DNA of 64,000 nt from Planctomycetota bacterium (GTDB taxonomy: Bacteria > Planctomycetota > Phycisphaerae > FEN-1346), in contig JAUVZF010000001.1 of NCBI GenBank assembly GCA_030602705.1, positions 1-64,000 on the forward strand. The letters run 5' to 3'. Under the pieces are notes generated by a model. That model did not search any database and had not been told where the DNA came from. It saw nothing but the letters and a program-made list of their open reading frames with translations. Made by a program: the position numbers and the translations under genes. Positions 30,038-38,955 of this stretch are shown piece by piece (the stretch's first letter is position 1; each line of letters begins with the position of its first letter).

Positions 30038-30553
30038 CTACTCGGAGTCGATGAGGTCGTCGTCGGAGATCTCGAGGACGTCGTCTTTTTGTGGCCCGCC
30101 GCCGGCGAGGCGCTCGAGGCTGGCAAGGATGTCATCCTTGCCGTCTTTCTTCCCGGGCGGCACGGGCCTTTTGGGCTTGGCAGCCTTGGGTTTGGGTGCC
30201 TTGGGTTTGGGTGCGGGCGCCGGCCGCGCGGGAGCGGCCGCCCGGGCGGGCTTTTTGCGGACGCCGTCGACCTCGACGACAAACGTCAGTGGCCCGATCC
30301 GCACCTCGTCGCCGGCTTCAAGGGTCTCTTCCTGTATCTTGGCGCCGTTGATGAATGTGCCGTTGCCGCTTCCCTTGTCGCGGATGGCGAGGTGGCCCTC
30401 ATCGTTGACGATCTCGCAGTGGTGGCGTGAGACGCGTGTTGACGCGATGATTAGATCGCTGTCCTCGGCGCGCCCAACCGTGAGCGTGCCGGAAGGAATC
30501 TCCACCTGCTTCCCCTTAGGATTCCCTTTTATGAGGTGGAGTTTGGCTTCCAT
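30038..30553 (-). CDS. FHA-domain protein
   Basis: 171 residues from MEAKLHLIKGNPKGKQVEIPSG (CGGAGG signal). FHA fold at ~5-90: L-T-V-G-R-A-E-D-S-D-L-I-I-A-S-T-R-V-S-R-H-H-C-E-I, then D-K-G-S-G-N-G-T-F-I-N-G, holding the phosphothreonine-binding G-R, S-R-H and N-G residues. A Lys/Pro/Ala linker follows, then an acidic tail (D-D-V-L-E-I-S-D-D-D-L-I-D-S-E). It would bind phosphorylated partners in the cytoplasm. Divergent from the pilus operon, though the 586-base gap gives no proof of a link. Confidence 0.88.
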   Translation of the reverse strand: MEAKLHLIKGNPKGKQVEIPSGTLTVGRAEDSDLIIASTRVSRHHCEIVNDEGHLAIRDKGSGNGTFINGAKIQEETLEAGDEVRIGPLTFVVEVDGVRKKPARAAAPARPAPAPKPKAPKPKAAKPKRPVPPGKKDGKDDILASLERLAGGGPQKDDVLEISDDDLIDSE

Positions 30554-31139
30554 GAGCACGGTCCTCCGAAAAGACGGTGACGTTCTCCGACAATTACCGT
30601 GAACTATAGCACAACGGCTTCGGGCAATCAACACAAATTCGCCGTTTCCTGACAAGTTGCCGAAACGGTCCGGCACGCCTCAAGAAAGGCAGGTCTGGCA
30701 GGCCCAGGCCCCCCATCGGGGCGATGTAAATCGGCGATGTGAATCATTGAAGGCAACGGGCGCTCTGTGCCGATGAAAGGCACGGTAAACGCCGCTGGCA
30801 GCGCCCATTGCGTGGCCGTTTACCCTCGTTGGCCCGCACCCGGCCGACGATGCGAGCGGCCCAGGCTGGCCGTTCGGAAGAAAATCACGCATATTCCGGC
30901 GGTGCCGCGCATCTTCCTACAGTGCGGACACAGTATATCCCCTACGCGAGACAGAAGGCCGTGCGTGTAACGTCTTGTGAGGCAATGGCTTACAGCCGGT
31001 TTCCCGAGGCGACAGGCGTTCTTCCGCCGCGGCCCCCTGGACGGCTTGACGCACCGCACGGTAGCGGTACCCTTTAAGAAGCAAGGGTTCCCCCCGCGCG
31101 AGGGGGAGAACTGCTGCTTCTCACAGCAAGGAATCGGGC
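30554..31139. other. Intergenic region before the pilus operon
   Basis: 586 bases between two divergent genes, so it should hold both promoters, but no clean -35/-10 pair stands out. Just before pilM a hairpin GTTCCCCC...GGGGGAGAAC (about 31088-31113) lies in the expected 5' leader. Confidence 0.4.
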
Positions 31140-32282
31140 ATGGCGCAGGCCAAACACAATCTGTTGCCGATAGGCATCCACCTGACACCGGATGCCGTCC
31201 ACATGGTCCAGTTAGAGCAGGGCGCCGATGGCGTCAAGGTGGTCTCCAAAGCCAGTTGCCGCCTGTCCACCTCGGCGGAGACGATTGCCCGCATCGTGGC
31301 AGCCGGTGATGGTACCGGCGAAGCGTCCGGCAGCGATGCCGCCCCCGTACGGGGCCGTACGGTCGAGACGACCTACGGCCGGGCCCAGCAGTTTGTCCGC
31401 CAGACGATCGCGACAGACGGTTTCCGCAACAAGGAAGTGGTCATCAACCTGCCGCAGGAACATCTGGTGATCCAGCACGTCCGGATGCCGCCCATGCAGC
31501 CGGAAGAACTGAAAGCCGCCCTGCCCTACGAACTCCAAGGCAAACTGCCGTTTGATCCGCAGGCCGCGGTCGTCCGTCACATCGTGGCCGGCACTGTCTC
31601 GGAGAACAACGAAACCAAGCACGACGTTCTCGTTCTGGCCGTGCCGCGTCATATCGTAGAGAAGCATGTATCGGGAATGACGCGGATAGGGCTCACCGTT
31701 AGCGGCGTGGGCGTGGAGCCGTGCGCTATGTGCTACTGCTACACGTTCGCAGCGAGTCACTCGGGACCCAGCCAGGCCGGGCCTCTTTGCGTGATGGTCG
31801 TTTACCTGGGCACCCGGGCCACGCACGTGGCAATCTTGCGCGGCCAGGAGACGACGTTCGTCAAGGGGATCGGGCAAGGAACGGATCACCTGATTGAAGC
31901 CGTGGCAAAGGTCAAGGGGATCTCCCTCGAGGAAGCCGCGGATCTGGTCGAGACATGGCGGCAATCGGCGGAATCTGCAACGCTCGACGAAGCGGTCGAA
32001 ACCTACAATCGCAGCCGCCGGAGTCTGGATCACCTCATCGATGAGATCAAGTCGTGCATTCGGTACCATGCGTCGCTGGCCCGCGGGGCCGGGGTTGACA
32101 GGTTGTATTTCATGGGCCCCGGGGCCGCAGACCGCGCGCTGGTCTGTGTCCTGCGTGCCCAGCTGCATATCCCCTGCGAGGTCGGCGATCCGTTCGGCAC
32201 CGTGATGGACAAGGCCGACCCGGAAACGGCCGAGCCGGAGATGGCCGTCGCCGTCGGCCTCAGTCTGTTTGGGGCACAATGA
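31140..32282 (+). CDS. pilM: PilM, type IV pilus inner-membrane assembly protein
   Basis: 380 residues, actin-like. G-I-H-L-T-P-D-A-V-H-M-V-Q-L-E at the start (phosphate-1-like), G-I-G-Q-G-T-D-H-L in the middle and a late Y-F-M-G-P-G-A-A-D-R-A-L-V segment. PilM binds ATP and the cytoplasmic end of PilN, tying the pilus platform together. First gene of the pilM-N-O cluster. The N-terminal domain has a longer insert (residues ~60-80, Asp/Ala/Pro-rich) than enterobacterial forms. Confidence 0.85.
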   Translation: MAQAKHNLLPIGIHLTPDAVHMVQLEQGADGVKVVSKASCRLSTSAETIARIVAAGDGTGEASGSDAAPVRGRTVETTYGRAQQFVRQTIATDGFRNKEVVINLPQEHLVIQHVRMPPMQPEELKAALPYELQGKLPFDPQAAVVRHIVAGTVSENNETKHDVLVLAVPRHIVEKHVSGMTRIGLTVSGVGVEPCAMCYCYTFAASHSGPSQAGPLCVMVVYLGTRATHVAILRGQETTFVKGIGQGTDHLIEAVAKVKGISLEEAADLVETWRQSAESATLDEAVETYNRSRRSLDHLIDEIKSCIRYHASLARGAGVDRLYFMGPGAADRALVCVLRAQLHIPCEVGDPFGTVMDKADPETAEPEMAVAVGLSLFGAQ

Positions 32283-32301
32283 GCCGAGGAAGGACCGCGT
32301 G

Positions 32302-33045
32302 ATGCAAGTCACGAATTTCTTGCCGGACGACTACCTCCATCGGCGCGGTGTCCGCCGGGCCAACTGGACGTGCCTTGGGATTGCCACCGGCACACTGCTG
32401 CTCCTCGGTGCGGTGACCGCCTTTGTGTTCATTCGGTCGTGGAGCATGGCCGGGATGCGTTATCTGACAGAACTCCAGTACCAGGAGGCCAGCCACCAGA
32501 TTGACGACCTGAGGCAACTCGAACAGCGCAGGGCCGGCCTCTTTCACAAGGTTGAGTTGAGCACGGCCCTTCTTGAACGCGTTCCCCGAAGTAACGTGCT
32601 GGCCCGACTGACCAACCACCTCCCGGAGCACACGAGCCTGACGTCCATGACCATGCAACTCGAAGTAATAAAAACGAAACCGAAGAAAGCCGCCGCCGGC
32701 ACGGACGACACCCAGTCGGCGGGCGGCAAGCCGCCGACCGGCGCCGCAGGCAAGAACCAGCCCCGCGTCGTCAGGACGAAACGGCTGCGCTTTCGGCTGG
32801 ACGGCTTGGCTGAGACCGACGTCGAAGTGGCCGAGTACATCTCTCGGCTTCACGCCGATCCCCTCTTTGAGAGCGTGGACCTACAGTTCTCAGAGGCGTT
32901 TCCGTATCAGGAAGATGTGACCATGCGGCGGTTTCAGATGTCGCTGCTGTTGAGCGAGGATGCCGAAAAGGTGTTGGGAGCGCCCGCGGCCGAGGCGCCG
33001 TCCGTCGCCGAGTCGGCTCCGGTTGACGCGAAAGGTGAATCATGA
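32302..33045 (+). CDS. pilN: PilN-like pilus assembly protein
   Basis: 247 residues. Starts MQVTNFLPDDYLHRRGVRRANW, the conserved PilN N-terminal 'N-x-L-P' PilM-binding segment, followed by one membrane segment (~25-45), a periplasmic coiled coil (L-T-E-L-Q-Y-Q-E-A-S-H-Q-I-D-D-L-R-Q-L) and a ferredoxin-like C-terminal domain interrupted by a Lys/Ala/Gly linker. 20 bases after pilM. Forms a heterodimer with PilO in characterised systems. Confidence 0.82.
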   Translation: MQVTNFLPDDYLHRRGVRRANWTCLGIATGTLLLLGAVTAFVFIRSWSMAGMRYLTELQYQEASHQIDDLRQLEQRRAGLFHKVELSTALLERVPRSNVLARLTNHLPEHTSLTSMTMQLEVIKTKPKKAAAGTDDTQSAGGKPPTGAAGKNQPRVVRTKRLRFRLDGLAETDVEVAEYISRLHADPLFESVDLQFSEAFPYQEDVTMRRFQMSLLLSEDAEKVLGAPAAEAPSVAESAPVDAKGES

Positions 33046-33569
33046 AAGGTCCGATCCGGATCTTTATAACCGTCTTGGGCATGGCTGGCGTCGCGGCCGT
33101 GGTGGCGGTCCTGCTCATTGTGCCGGCGCTTCGCCGCACGGAGGCCGACCGCGCGGCAACTCAGGACCGACGGGCACAACTGCTCAAACTTCAGCGTGTG
33201 GCCGCCCTAATCAGTGATCTCCAGGAAGAGATCGGACGGCTCCAAGAGGCGCTGACCTTCTTCGAGGACCGGTTGCCCGAGGAACACGAGATCGACGTAA
33301 TCCTGCGGGAGGTGTGGCTGATCGCCGATTCGCAGTCTCTGACCCCACGCAGTATCCGGACCAGTAAACCGGAAACCATGCCGCGATACAACTCTCAGCC
33401 GATCACCCTTTCCCTCGAAGGGCCGTTCGAGAATTTTTACGAGTTTCTGTTGGGGTTGGAACGCCTGCCACGCCTGACCAAGGTCCGGCAGATGCAGGTC
33501 ACCAAATCGCCGCTGGCCGAGGGCGTCGTTCAGGTTGATCTTCTCATGGACATTTTCTTCGAGAAATAA
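33042..33569 (+). CDS. pilO: PilO-like pilus assembly protein
   Basis: 175 residues: one N-terminal membrane segment (I-F-I-T-V-L-G-M-A-G-V-A-A-V-V-A-V-L-L-I-V), a coiled coil (L-I-S-D-L-Q-E-E-I-G-R-L-Q-E-A-L), then the PilO C-terminal domain (Y-N-S-Q-P-I-T-L-S-L-E-G-P-F-E-N-F-Y-E-F-L-L-G-L-E-R-L-P-R). The start overlaps the pilN stop by 4 bases. It aligns the inner-membrane ring with the secretin. Confidence 0.85.
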   Translation: MKGPIRIFITVLGMAGVAAVVAVLLIVPALRRTEADRAATQDRRAQLLKLQRVAALISDLQEEIGRLQEALTFFEDRLPEEHEIDVILREVWLIADSQSLTPRSIRTSKPETMPRYNSQPITLSLEGPFENFYEFLLGLERLPRLTKVRQMQVTKSPLAEGVVQVDLLMDIFFEK

Positions 33570-33571
33570 AC

Positions 33572-34264
33572 ATGCTACAGATACCCGAACAAGAAGAGCA
33601 GGTCCGCGTAGGAAAAGAGGGCATCGAGACCGTGCCCCAAGGAGGCTCTGCCGTCAAGGCGGGCTTCGGCGACGGGAAGAAGGTCCTTGCCCTCGCGGTT
33701 CTGCTCACGGTCGGGGCCGGTGTCGTCGCATACCAGTTCTTGGGCGGATCCGGCCCGCAAGAGGCGGCTGCGGTCTCCGCGGCGGCACTGGCCCCAGGCG
33801 TCCTGCCGGTTAACGCGACGGATGTCGAACGCGTGCTGGAGCATCTCGACGCCGGCTCGCAGAACGAGGCCGAGGAAGGCCTTTCCGTAGACCGGGTCGA
33901 GGTGATCGTCAACACGTTCGACACATACGTTCAGACACGGCAGGTTCCGCTCGAAGGGCTTCGTGTCAATCCGTTCGCCGTCCTGCGAAATGAGTCTCAG
34001 CAGGACGCGCAGGCCCAAGCCGACGAAGAGGCGGAGGCCGAAGCACGCCGAAGCCGGATAGTCGCCGCCGCCCGCGCGCTTAAGGTCGGCTCGATCCTCA
34101 TCGCCGGCGACGAGCGAAAAGCCATCGTGGGTGGCAAACTGTGCCAGGCCGGAGACACGATTGAGGGCTTTCTCGTCGAGGCGATTGACACCGATTGCGT
34201 GTGGCTCTCCGTCGAAGGCGAAACCGTGAAACTCCGGCTGAGGCCGGAAACCGACGGACGCTGA
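33572..34264 (+). CDS. PilP-position protein with one membrane segment
   Basis: 230 residues. Cytoplasmic ~30 residues, one membrane segment (V-L-A-L-A-V-L-L-T-V-G-A-G-V-V-A-Y-Q-F), then a charged periplasmic part whose end (L-K-V-G-S-I-L-I-A-G-D-E-R-K-A-I-V-G-G-K-L-C-Q-A-G-D-T-I-E-G-F-L-V-E-A-I) has a PilP/GspC-like beta flavour. It occupies the pilP slot between pilO and pilB. It has no lipobox, unlike classic PilP. Confidence 0.6.
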   Translation: MLQIPEQEEQVRVGKEGIETVPQGGSAVKAGFGDGKKVLALAVLLTVGAGVVAYQFLGGSGPQEAAAVSAAALAPGVLPVNATDVERVLEHLDAGSQNEAEEGLSVDRVEVIVNTFDTYVQTRQVPLEGLRVNPFAVLRNESQQDAQAQADEEAEAEARRSRIVAAARALKVGSILIAGDERKAIVGGKLCQAGDTIEGFLVEAIDTDCVWLSVEGETVKLRLRPETDGR

Positions 34265-34268
34265 GGAC

Positions 34269-36149
34269 ATGCCAGTGGCGAACGACCAGGTAACATCCGA
34301 TTCGCCCGTGGCCCTGGAGCCGGCCGCGGAGAACCCCGACCAGGTCGAGAATCCCCAGGCGGAGAACCCCGACCAGGTCGAGAATCCCCAGGCGGAGCCC
34401 GCCCCGGAACGGGTCCAGACTTCGCAATGGCATCCCCGAATGGGCGACCACCTGGTTGAACTCGGCGTGTTGACGCGAGCGCAACTCGAAGAGTGTCTGG
34501 CCCTTCAGAAGTCGAGCCCCGGCGAGCGGCTGGGGCAGATCCTTATCCGAAAAGGCTACGCCACAGACGGCGACGTGATGGCGTGCCTGGCGGTGGAATA
34601 CGGCCTCGACTTCGTCCACGTCGGTCAACTGGAAATCCCCGCGAAAATCGAGGCTCTGTTGCCTGCGGACTTCTGCCGCCATCGCAAGGTACTGGTCATC
34701 GACGCCGACGACGACACCGTGACCGTAGCCACCTCGGACCCCGCCAACGTGTTCCTGCTGGACGAGATCCGCCGCCGGGTTGACGGTCGTGTGATACTCG
34801 CCGTGGCGACCACCGCGGAACTCACCAAGGCCATTGACGATCTTCTGGGCGGCCCCGAGGAGTTTCATCTCGATGAACTGATTCGCGATATCGCCGACGA
34901 CGCCATTGAGATTCTCGAGGATGATGACGACGAGGCCGCGGACCTGGAGAAGGTGGCGGGCGAATCGCCTGTCGTGCGGCTGGCCAACTACCTCATCTGC
35001 AACGCCGTCACGGAAGGCGCCAGCGATATCCACCTTGAACCGGGCGAGAAGAAGATGCGCGTCCGGTACCGGATCGACGGCGTCCTGTTCGAGGTCATGT
35101 CTCCGCCGCAGACCATGCACGCCGCGCTGATCTCGCGTCTGAAGATCATGGCCAACCTCGACATCTCCGAACGCCGTCTGCCGCAGGACGGCCGCATCAG
35201 GGCCATCGTTCGCAACCGCTACGTGGACTTCCGCGTCAACACCCTGCCGACCACGCAGGGCGAGAAGACGGTCATCCGCATTCTCGATAACCGCTCCATC
35301 CTGATCGGTCTGGAGCGGCTGGGGTTCGAGCCGGATCACCTCGCCCTGTTCAAGGAGCACATCTCTCGCCCGCACGGGGTCATTCTGGTGACCGGGCCGA
35401 CCGGCTCCGGCAAGACGACCACCCTGTATTCGGCCCTCATGACGATGAACGGCGCGGAGATGAACATCTCGACGACCGAAGACCCGGTCGAATACTTCCT
35501 GAGTTTCGCCAACCAGGTCCAGATCAACGACCGCATCGGCTTCACGTTCGCCCGCGCCCTGCGTGCCCTGCTCCGCCAGGACCCCGACGTCATTATGGTC
35601 GGCGAGATCCGAGATGAGGAGACCGCCCGTATTTGTGTCCAGGCCGCCCTCACAGGCCACCTCGTGCTTTCGACGCTCCATACGAACGACGCGCCGTCGA
35701 GCATTACGCGGCTGATCAATATCGGCATCGAACCGTACCTGATCAGCGCGTCGGTCAACGCGGTCATGGCCCAGCGTCTGGTCCGCCGCATCTGTGAGAA
35801 ATGCAAAGAGGCCTACGAGCCGAACGATGAAGTCAGGGTGGCCCTCCAAAAAGCCAACATGCAGGTGGATACGCTATACCGCGGAGCAGGCTGTGACAAC
35901 TGCCGCAACACCGGCTACAGCGGACGATGCGGCATCTACGAAATGCTCGAACTCGACGACGGCTTCCGCGACCTCGTGGTAACTCGGCCCAGCGTGACCA
36001 AACTGCGCCGCTACGCCCAGGAGCACGGCATGGTCAGCCTGCGAGAGGACGGCCTCAGAAAACTTCGCAGGGGCATCACCACCGTCGAAGAGGTGTTGCG
36101 TGCCACCGAAGACGCCGTCATGCCAAGTGTTGAAGGAGGCGGAACGTGA
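34269..36149 (+). CDS. pilB: PilB/GspE-type pilus extension ATPase
   Basis: 626 residues. N-terminal MshEN-type domain (~55-190: L-G-Q-I-L-I-R-K-G-Y-A-T-D-G-D-V-M-A-C-L-A-V-E-Y-G), then a secretion ATPase core: Walker A G-P-T-G-S-G-K-T-T, Asp box, Walker B G-E-I-R-D-E-E-T-A, His box, and a C-x2-C...C-x2-C zinc motif (C-E-K-C...C-D-N-C). It drives pilus polymerisation. The start region has an 11-residue perfect duplication. The stop overlaps the pilT start. Confidence 0.93.
   Translation: MPVANDQVTSDSPVALEPAAENPDQVENPQAENPDQVENPQAEPAPERVQTSQWHPRMGDHLVELGVLTRAQLEECLALQKSSPGERLGQILIRKGYATDGDVMACLAVEYGLDFVHVGQLEIPAKIEALLPADFCRHRKVLVIDADDDTVTVATSDPANVFLLDEIRRRVDGRVILAVATTAELTKAIDDLLGGPEEFHLDELIRDIADDAIEILEDDDDEAADLEKVAGESPVVRLANYLICNAVTEGASDIHLEPGEKKMRVRYRIDGVLFEVMSPPQTMHAALISRLKIMANLDISERRLPQDGRIRAIVRNRYVDFRVNTLPTTQGEKTVIRILDNRSILIGLERLGFEPDHLALFKEHISRPHGVILVTGPTGSGKTTTLYSALMTMNGAEMNISTTEDPVEYFLSFANQVQINDRIGFTFARALRALLRQDPDVIMVGEIRDEETARICVQAALTGHLVLSTLHTNDAPSSITRLINIGIEPYLISASVNAVMAQRLVRRICEKCKEAYEPNDEVRVALQKANMQVDTLYRGAGCDNCRNTGYSGRCGIYEMLELDDGFRDLVVTRPSVTKLRRYAQEHGMVSLREDGLRKLRRGITTVEEVLRATEDAVMPSVEGGGT
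34329..34394 (+). repeat. Perfect 33-bp tandem duplication in pilB
   Basis: Two identical 33-bp units (34329-34361, 34362-34394), each encoding E-N-P-D-Q-V-E-N-P-Q-A. They are identical at synonymous sites, so the duplication is recent. In frame, in the disordered N-terminal tail. Confidence 0.9.
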
Positions 36150-37210
36150 GCCGTATTTGGGAACTCCTCGAGCGGACGGTTGCCGACGGGGCCAGCGACC
36201 TGCACATCATTGTCGGTCTGCCGCCGCTTCTGCGCATCCATACGGTCCTGGGCGAAATAGAAGGTGAACCCGTCATCAGCAGCGAGGATGCCGAAGCCGC
36301 CGTTCAGGACATCCTCGAGGACGATCAGTACAAGCGGTTCATCGCATACCGCGACCTGGACTTCTCCGTCACCCTGCCTGCCGGCCCAAGGTTTCGCGTC
36401 AACGCCCACTTTCAACGCGGAGCGCCCGCCCTGGCCTGTCGCGCCATTCCGCCCAAGGTCCCCCAACTGTCGACGCTGAACCTTCCCGAGGCGGTCCAGA
36501 CCTTCGCCGACATGCCGCACGAGGGAATCGTTCTTGCGACAGGCGAGACCGGAAGCGGAAAATCCACCACCCTCGCCTCCATGATCGACTACATCAACCA
36601 CAGATACCCGTACCACGTCATCACGCTTGAGGATCCGATCGAGTATTTCATCGAGTCGGACAAGTGCGCTGTGGAGCAACGCGAGGTCGGCCCCGACGTG
36701 CCGGATTTCAAGTCCGGAATCCGCCACGTGCTCCGCCAGGACCCCGACATCATCTTCATCGGCGAAATGCGAGACCTCGAAACCATCTCGACGGCCCTGA
36801 CGGCCGCCGAAACCGGGCACCTTGTCCTCTCCACCCTGCACACGAACGACGCCGCCTCCACCGTTGAACGGATCATCGACGTGTTCCCCGCCGCCCAGCA
36901 AAACCAGATCCGCTCCATGCTCGCCAACACGCTCAAAGGGGTCATCTGCCAGCGGCTGCTGCCGCGAATCGACGAACCCGGGATGGTTCCGGCCACGGAG
37001 GTGCTCATCTCGACGTCCGCCGTCCGCAACTGCATTCGCGAGAACCGCGTTTTCGAAATCTCGAACATCATCGAAACCAACCGCGCCGCCGGCATGCACT
37101 TGTTCGACACGTCACTGAAGCAACTCTTCTTCGCCGGCATGATCAGCCGCGACGTCGCACTGAACCACGCACGGACCCCCAACGAATTGGCCCGCGCGAT
37201 CTCGGCCTAG
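36146..37210 (+). CDS. pilT: PilT-type pilus retraction ATPase
   Basis: 354 residues from a GTG that overlaps the pilB stop (GTGA). Walker A G-E-T-G-S-G-K-S-T-T, Asp box D-P-I-E-Y, Walker B I-G-E-M-R-D-L-E-T, His box H-T-N-D-A. The N-terminal PAS-like domain starts A-S-D-L-H-I-I-V-G-L-P-P. Lacks the zinc motif of PilB, as expected. Powers pilus retraction and twitching. Confidence 0.93.
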   Translation: MSRIWELLERTVADGASDLHIIVGLPPLLRIHTVLGEIEGEPVISSEDAEAAVQDILEDDQYKRFIAYRDLDFSVTLPAGPRFRVNAHFQRGAPALACRAIPPKVPQLSTLNLPEAVQTFADMPHEGIVLATGETGSGKSTTLASMIDYINHRYPYHVITLEDPIEYFIESDKCAVEQREVGPDVPDFKSGIRHVLRQDPDIIFIGEMRDLETISTALTAAETGHLVLSTLHTNDAASTVERIIDVFPAAQQNQIRSMLANTLKGVICQRLLPRIDEPGMVPATEVLISTSAVRNCIRENRVFEISNIIETNRAAGMHLFDTSLKQLFFAGMISRDVALNHARTPNELARAISA

Positions 37211-37217
37211 GTGGACG

Positions 37218-38438
37218 ATGCATACGTATCGGTATCACATGAAGAAGCCCGACGGTCAGGTGGTCGTCGGTACCCTCAGCGCCGACAACCAGACCCTGGC
37301 GGCGCAGCAGATCCATGAACTCGGCGGCGTTGTCCTGGACCTCGCGCGGACCAGGACCGATGGCAACGAGGCGGCAAAGGTGGGCGGTTTCGCTATTCTC
37401 AACCGCATCGGCGCCAAGGACCTTCTCGCTTTCACAAGCCAGTTGAGCGTCATGTCCAAAGCCGGCATCGGCCTGACCACCGCCCTGGAGAGCATCGGCG
37501 ACCAGGTCGTCAACCCACGCATGAACACCGTGGTCCGAACACTCAAACGCGACGTCGAGGCCGGACACCAGTTCTCGGAAGCCATTCAGCGGTTTCCCAA
37601 GGTCTTCTCGGTGCTCTATATCAACATGGTGCGGGCCAGCGAGTTGGGCGGTACCTTCGGCCACATGCTCAGTCGCATCAACGACTACCTGACCCAGCAG
37701 GCCCAGACCAGGCGGCAGGTTGTCGGGGCCATGATCTATCCGTTCATCATCGTCGTCCTCGCCGTCGCGACCACCGTCTTCATGCTCACGTTTATCCTGC
37801 CCCAGTTCATGATCCTTTTCGAGGGCAAAGAGGACATTCTGCCCCTGCCGACGAAGATGCTTATGGCCATGAGCACGTCGCTGCGGCACTACTGGTACCT
37901 CTACATCCTGGTTGTGGGGGGCGGCACGGGAGGCCTGTTCTACTTCATCCGTACCGACACCGGCCGCGTGTGGTGGGACATGGTGAAACTCAGAGCGCCC
38001 CTCATCAAGAGACTGTGCCACGCCCTCTACCTGTCGAGGAGCCTCAGAACGATGGGCGAACTCGTCAACGCCGGCGTGCCGATGCTCGACACCATCGCCA
38101 TCACGGCCGAGGTCAGCGGCAACGTCCACTACGCCAAGGTCTGGCGTCGGGTCCACGCGGCCGTCCGGAAAGGCCAACGCCTGGCCCCCATGCTGGCCAA
38201 GAGCCCTCTCATTCCCGCCAGCGTCGCCCAGATGATCGCCGCCGGCGAGGAAACCGGAACCCTCGCCGACATCCTCACCGACGTCAGCGAGTTCTACGAC
38301 GACCAGTTGAAGGCGACCATCAAGGCGGTCACCAGCGCCATCGAGCCCCTGATGATCATGCTGATGGGCGGCATCGTCGCGTTCATCGCCGCCTCGATCC
38401 TGCTGCCAATCTTCAAGATGTCACAGTTGGTAAAATAG
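37218..38438 (+). CDS. pilC: PilC inner-membrane platform protein
   Basis: 406 residues. Two T2SSF domains, each with F-T-x-Q-L-S-V-M-x-x-A-G-I-G / R-T-M-G-E-L-V-N-A-G-V-P type openings, and membrane segments near residues 175-200, 225-245 and 375-400. Couples PilB/PilT to the growing fibre. Follows pilT by 7 bases. Confidence 0.93.
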   Translation: MHTYRYHMKKPDGQVVVGTLSADNQTLAAQQIHELGGVVLDLARTRTDGNEAAKVGGFAILNRIGAKDLLAFTSQLSVMSKAGIGLTTALESIGDQVVNPRMNTVVRTLKRDVEAGHQFSEAIQRFPKVFSVLYINMVRASELGGTFGHMLSRINDYLTQQAQTRRQVVGAMIYPFIIVVLAVATTVFMLTFILPQFMILFEGKEDILPLPTKMLMAMSTSLRHYWYLYILVVGGGTGGLFYFIRTDTGRVWWDMVKLRAPLIKRLCHALYLSRSLRTMGELVNAGVPMLDTIAITAEVSGNVHYAKVWRRVHAAVRKGQRLAPMLAKSPLIPASVAQMIAAGEETGTLADILTDVSEFYDDQLKATIKAVTSAIEPLMIMLMGGIVAFIAASILLPIFKMSQLVK

Positions 38439-38440
38439 CC

Positions 38441-38905
38441 ATGAAGCACACACATGACACGCTCAACCGATCGCGCCGCGCCGCAGGGTTCACCCTGGCC
38501 GAGGTCCTCGTCTGCACGGTCCTGCTGGGTTTGGCGTTTGTCGCGCTGGTCGCCGCCTACGGGTACGACTCCGTCGTGATTCAGCGCGGCGAGGAGATTA
38601 CCTACGGAACCTTTCTGGCGGACGAAATCCGCGACGCCGCACTACGCATGGAACTCCAGGATGTTCTGGACCTCGACGGCACGACCTACAGCCCGGCCAT
38701 CCTCAGCACGGGCCAGGAGCAGCCCCAGACGCAATACACCCAGCAGATCGCGGTCATGCCGGTCACGGCCGCCGATCTCAACACCCAGGTAGCCCGGAGC
38801 CAGGCCGATGCGGCCCGGGTCACCGTTACCATCTCGGCGTACGGCAAGCCGGTTCTCGTTCAGAGTTACTACGTGTTTGACCTCTCGGCCGTTCCGTTCC
38901 AGTGA
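38441..38905 (+). CDS. Prepilin-like protein (minor pilin)
   Basis: 154 residues. A-A-G-F-T-L-A-E-V-L-V-C-T-V-L-L-G-L-A-F-V-A-L-V-A-A-Y: the type III signal with cleavage after Gly, Phe+1 and Glu+5, then the hydrophobic alpha-1 helix. The C-terminal domain is short and Gln-rich. It is 2 bases after pilC. Confidence 0.85.
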   Translation: MKHTHDTLNRSRRAAGFTLAEVLVCTVLLGLAFVALVAAYGYDSVVIQRGEEITYGTFLADEIRDAALRMELQDVLDLDGTTYSPAILSTGQEQPQTQYTQQIAVMPVTAADLNTQVARSQADAARVTVTISAYGKPVLVQSYYVFDLSAVPFQ

Positions 38906-38955
38906 GATGAATATTGCCGATCACGCCTCTCACGCCCCGGTAAGGAGGACGAACC

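Noticed and set aside
34098-35849. A 583-residue minus-strand frame opposite pilB
   Set aside because: Antisense shadow of a well-defined ATPase gene, with no motifs of its own.
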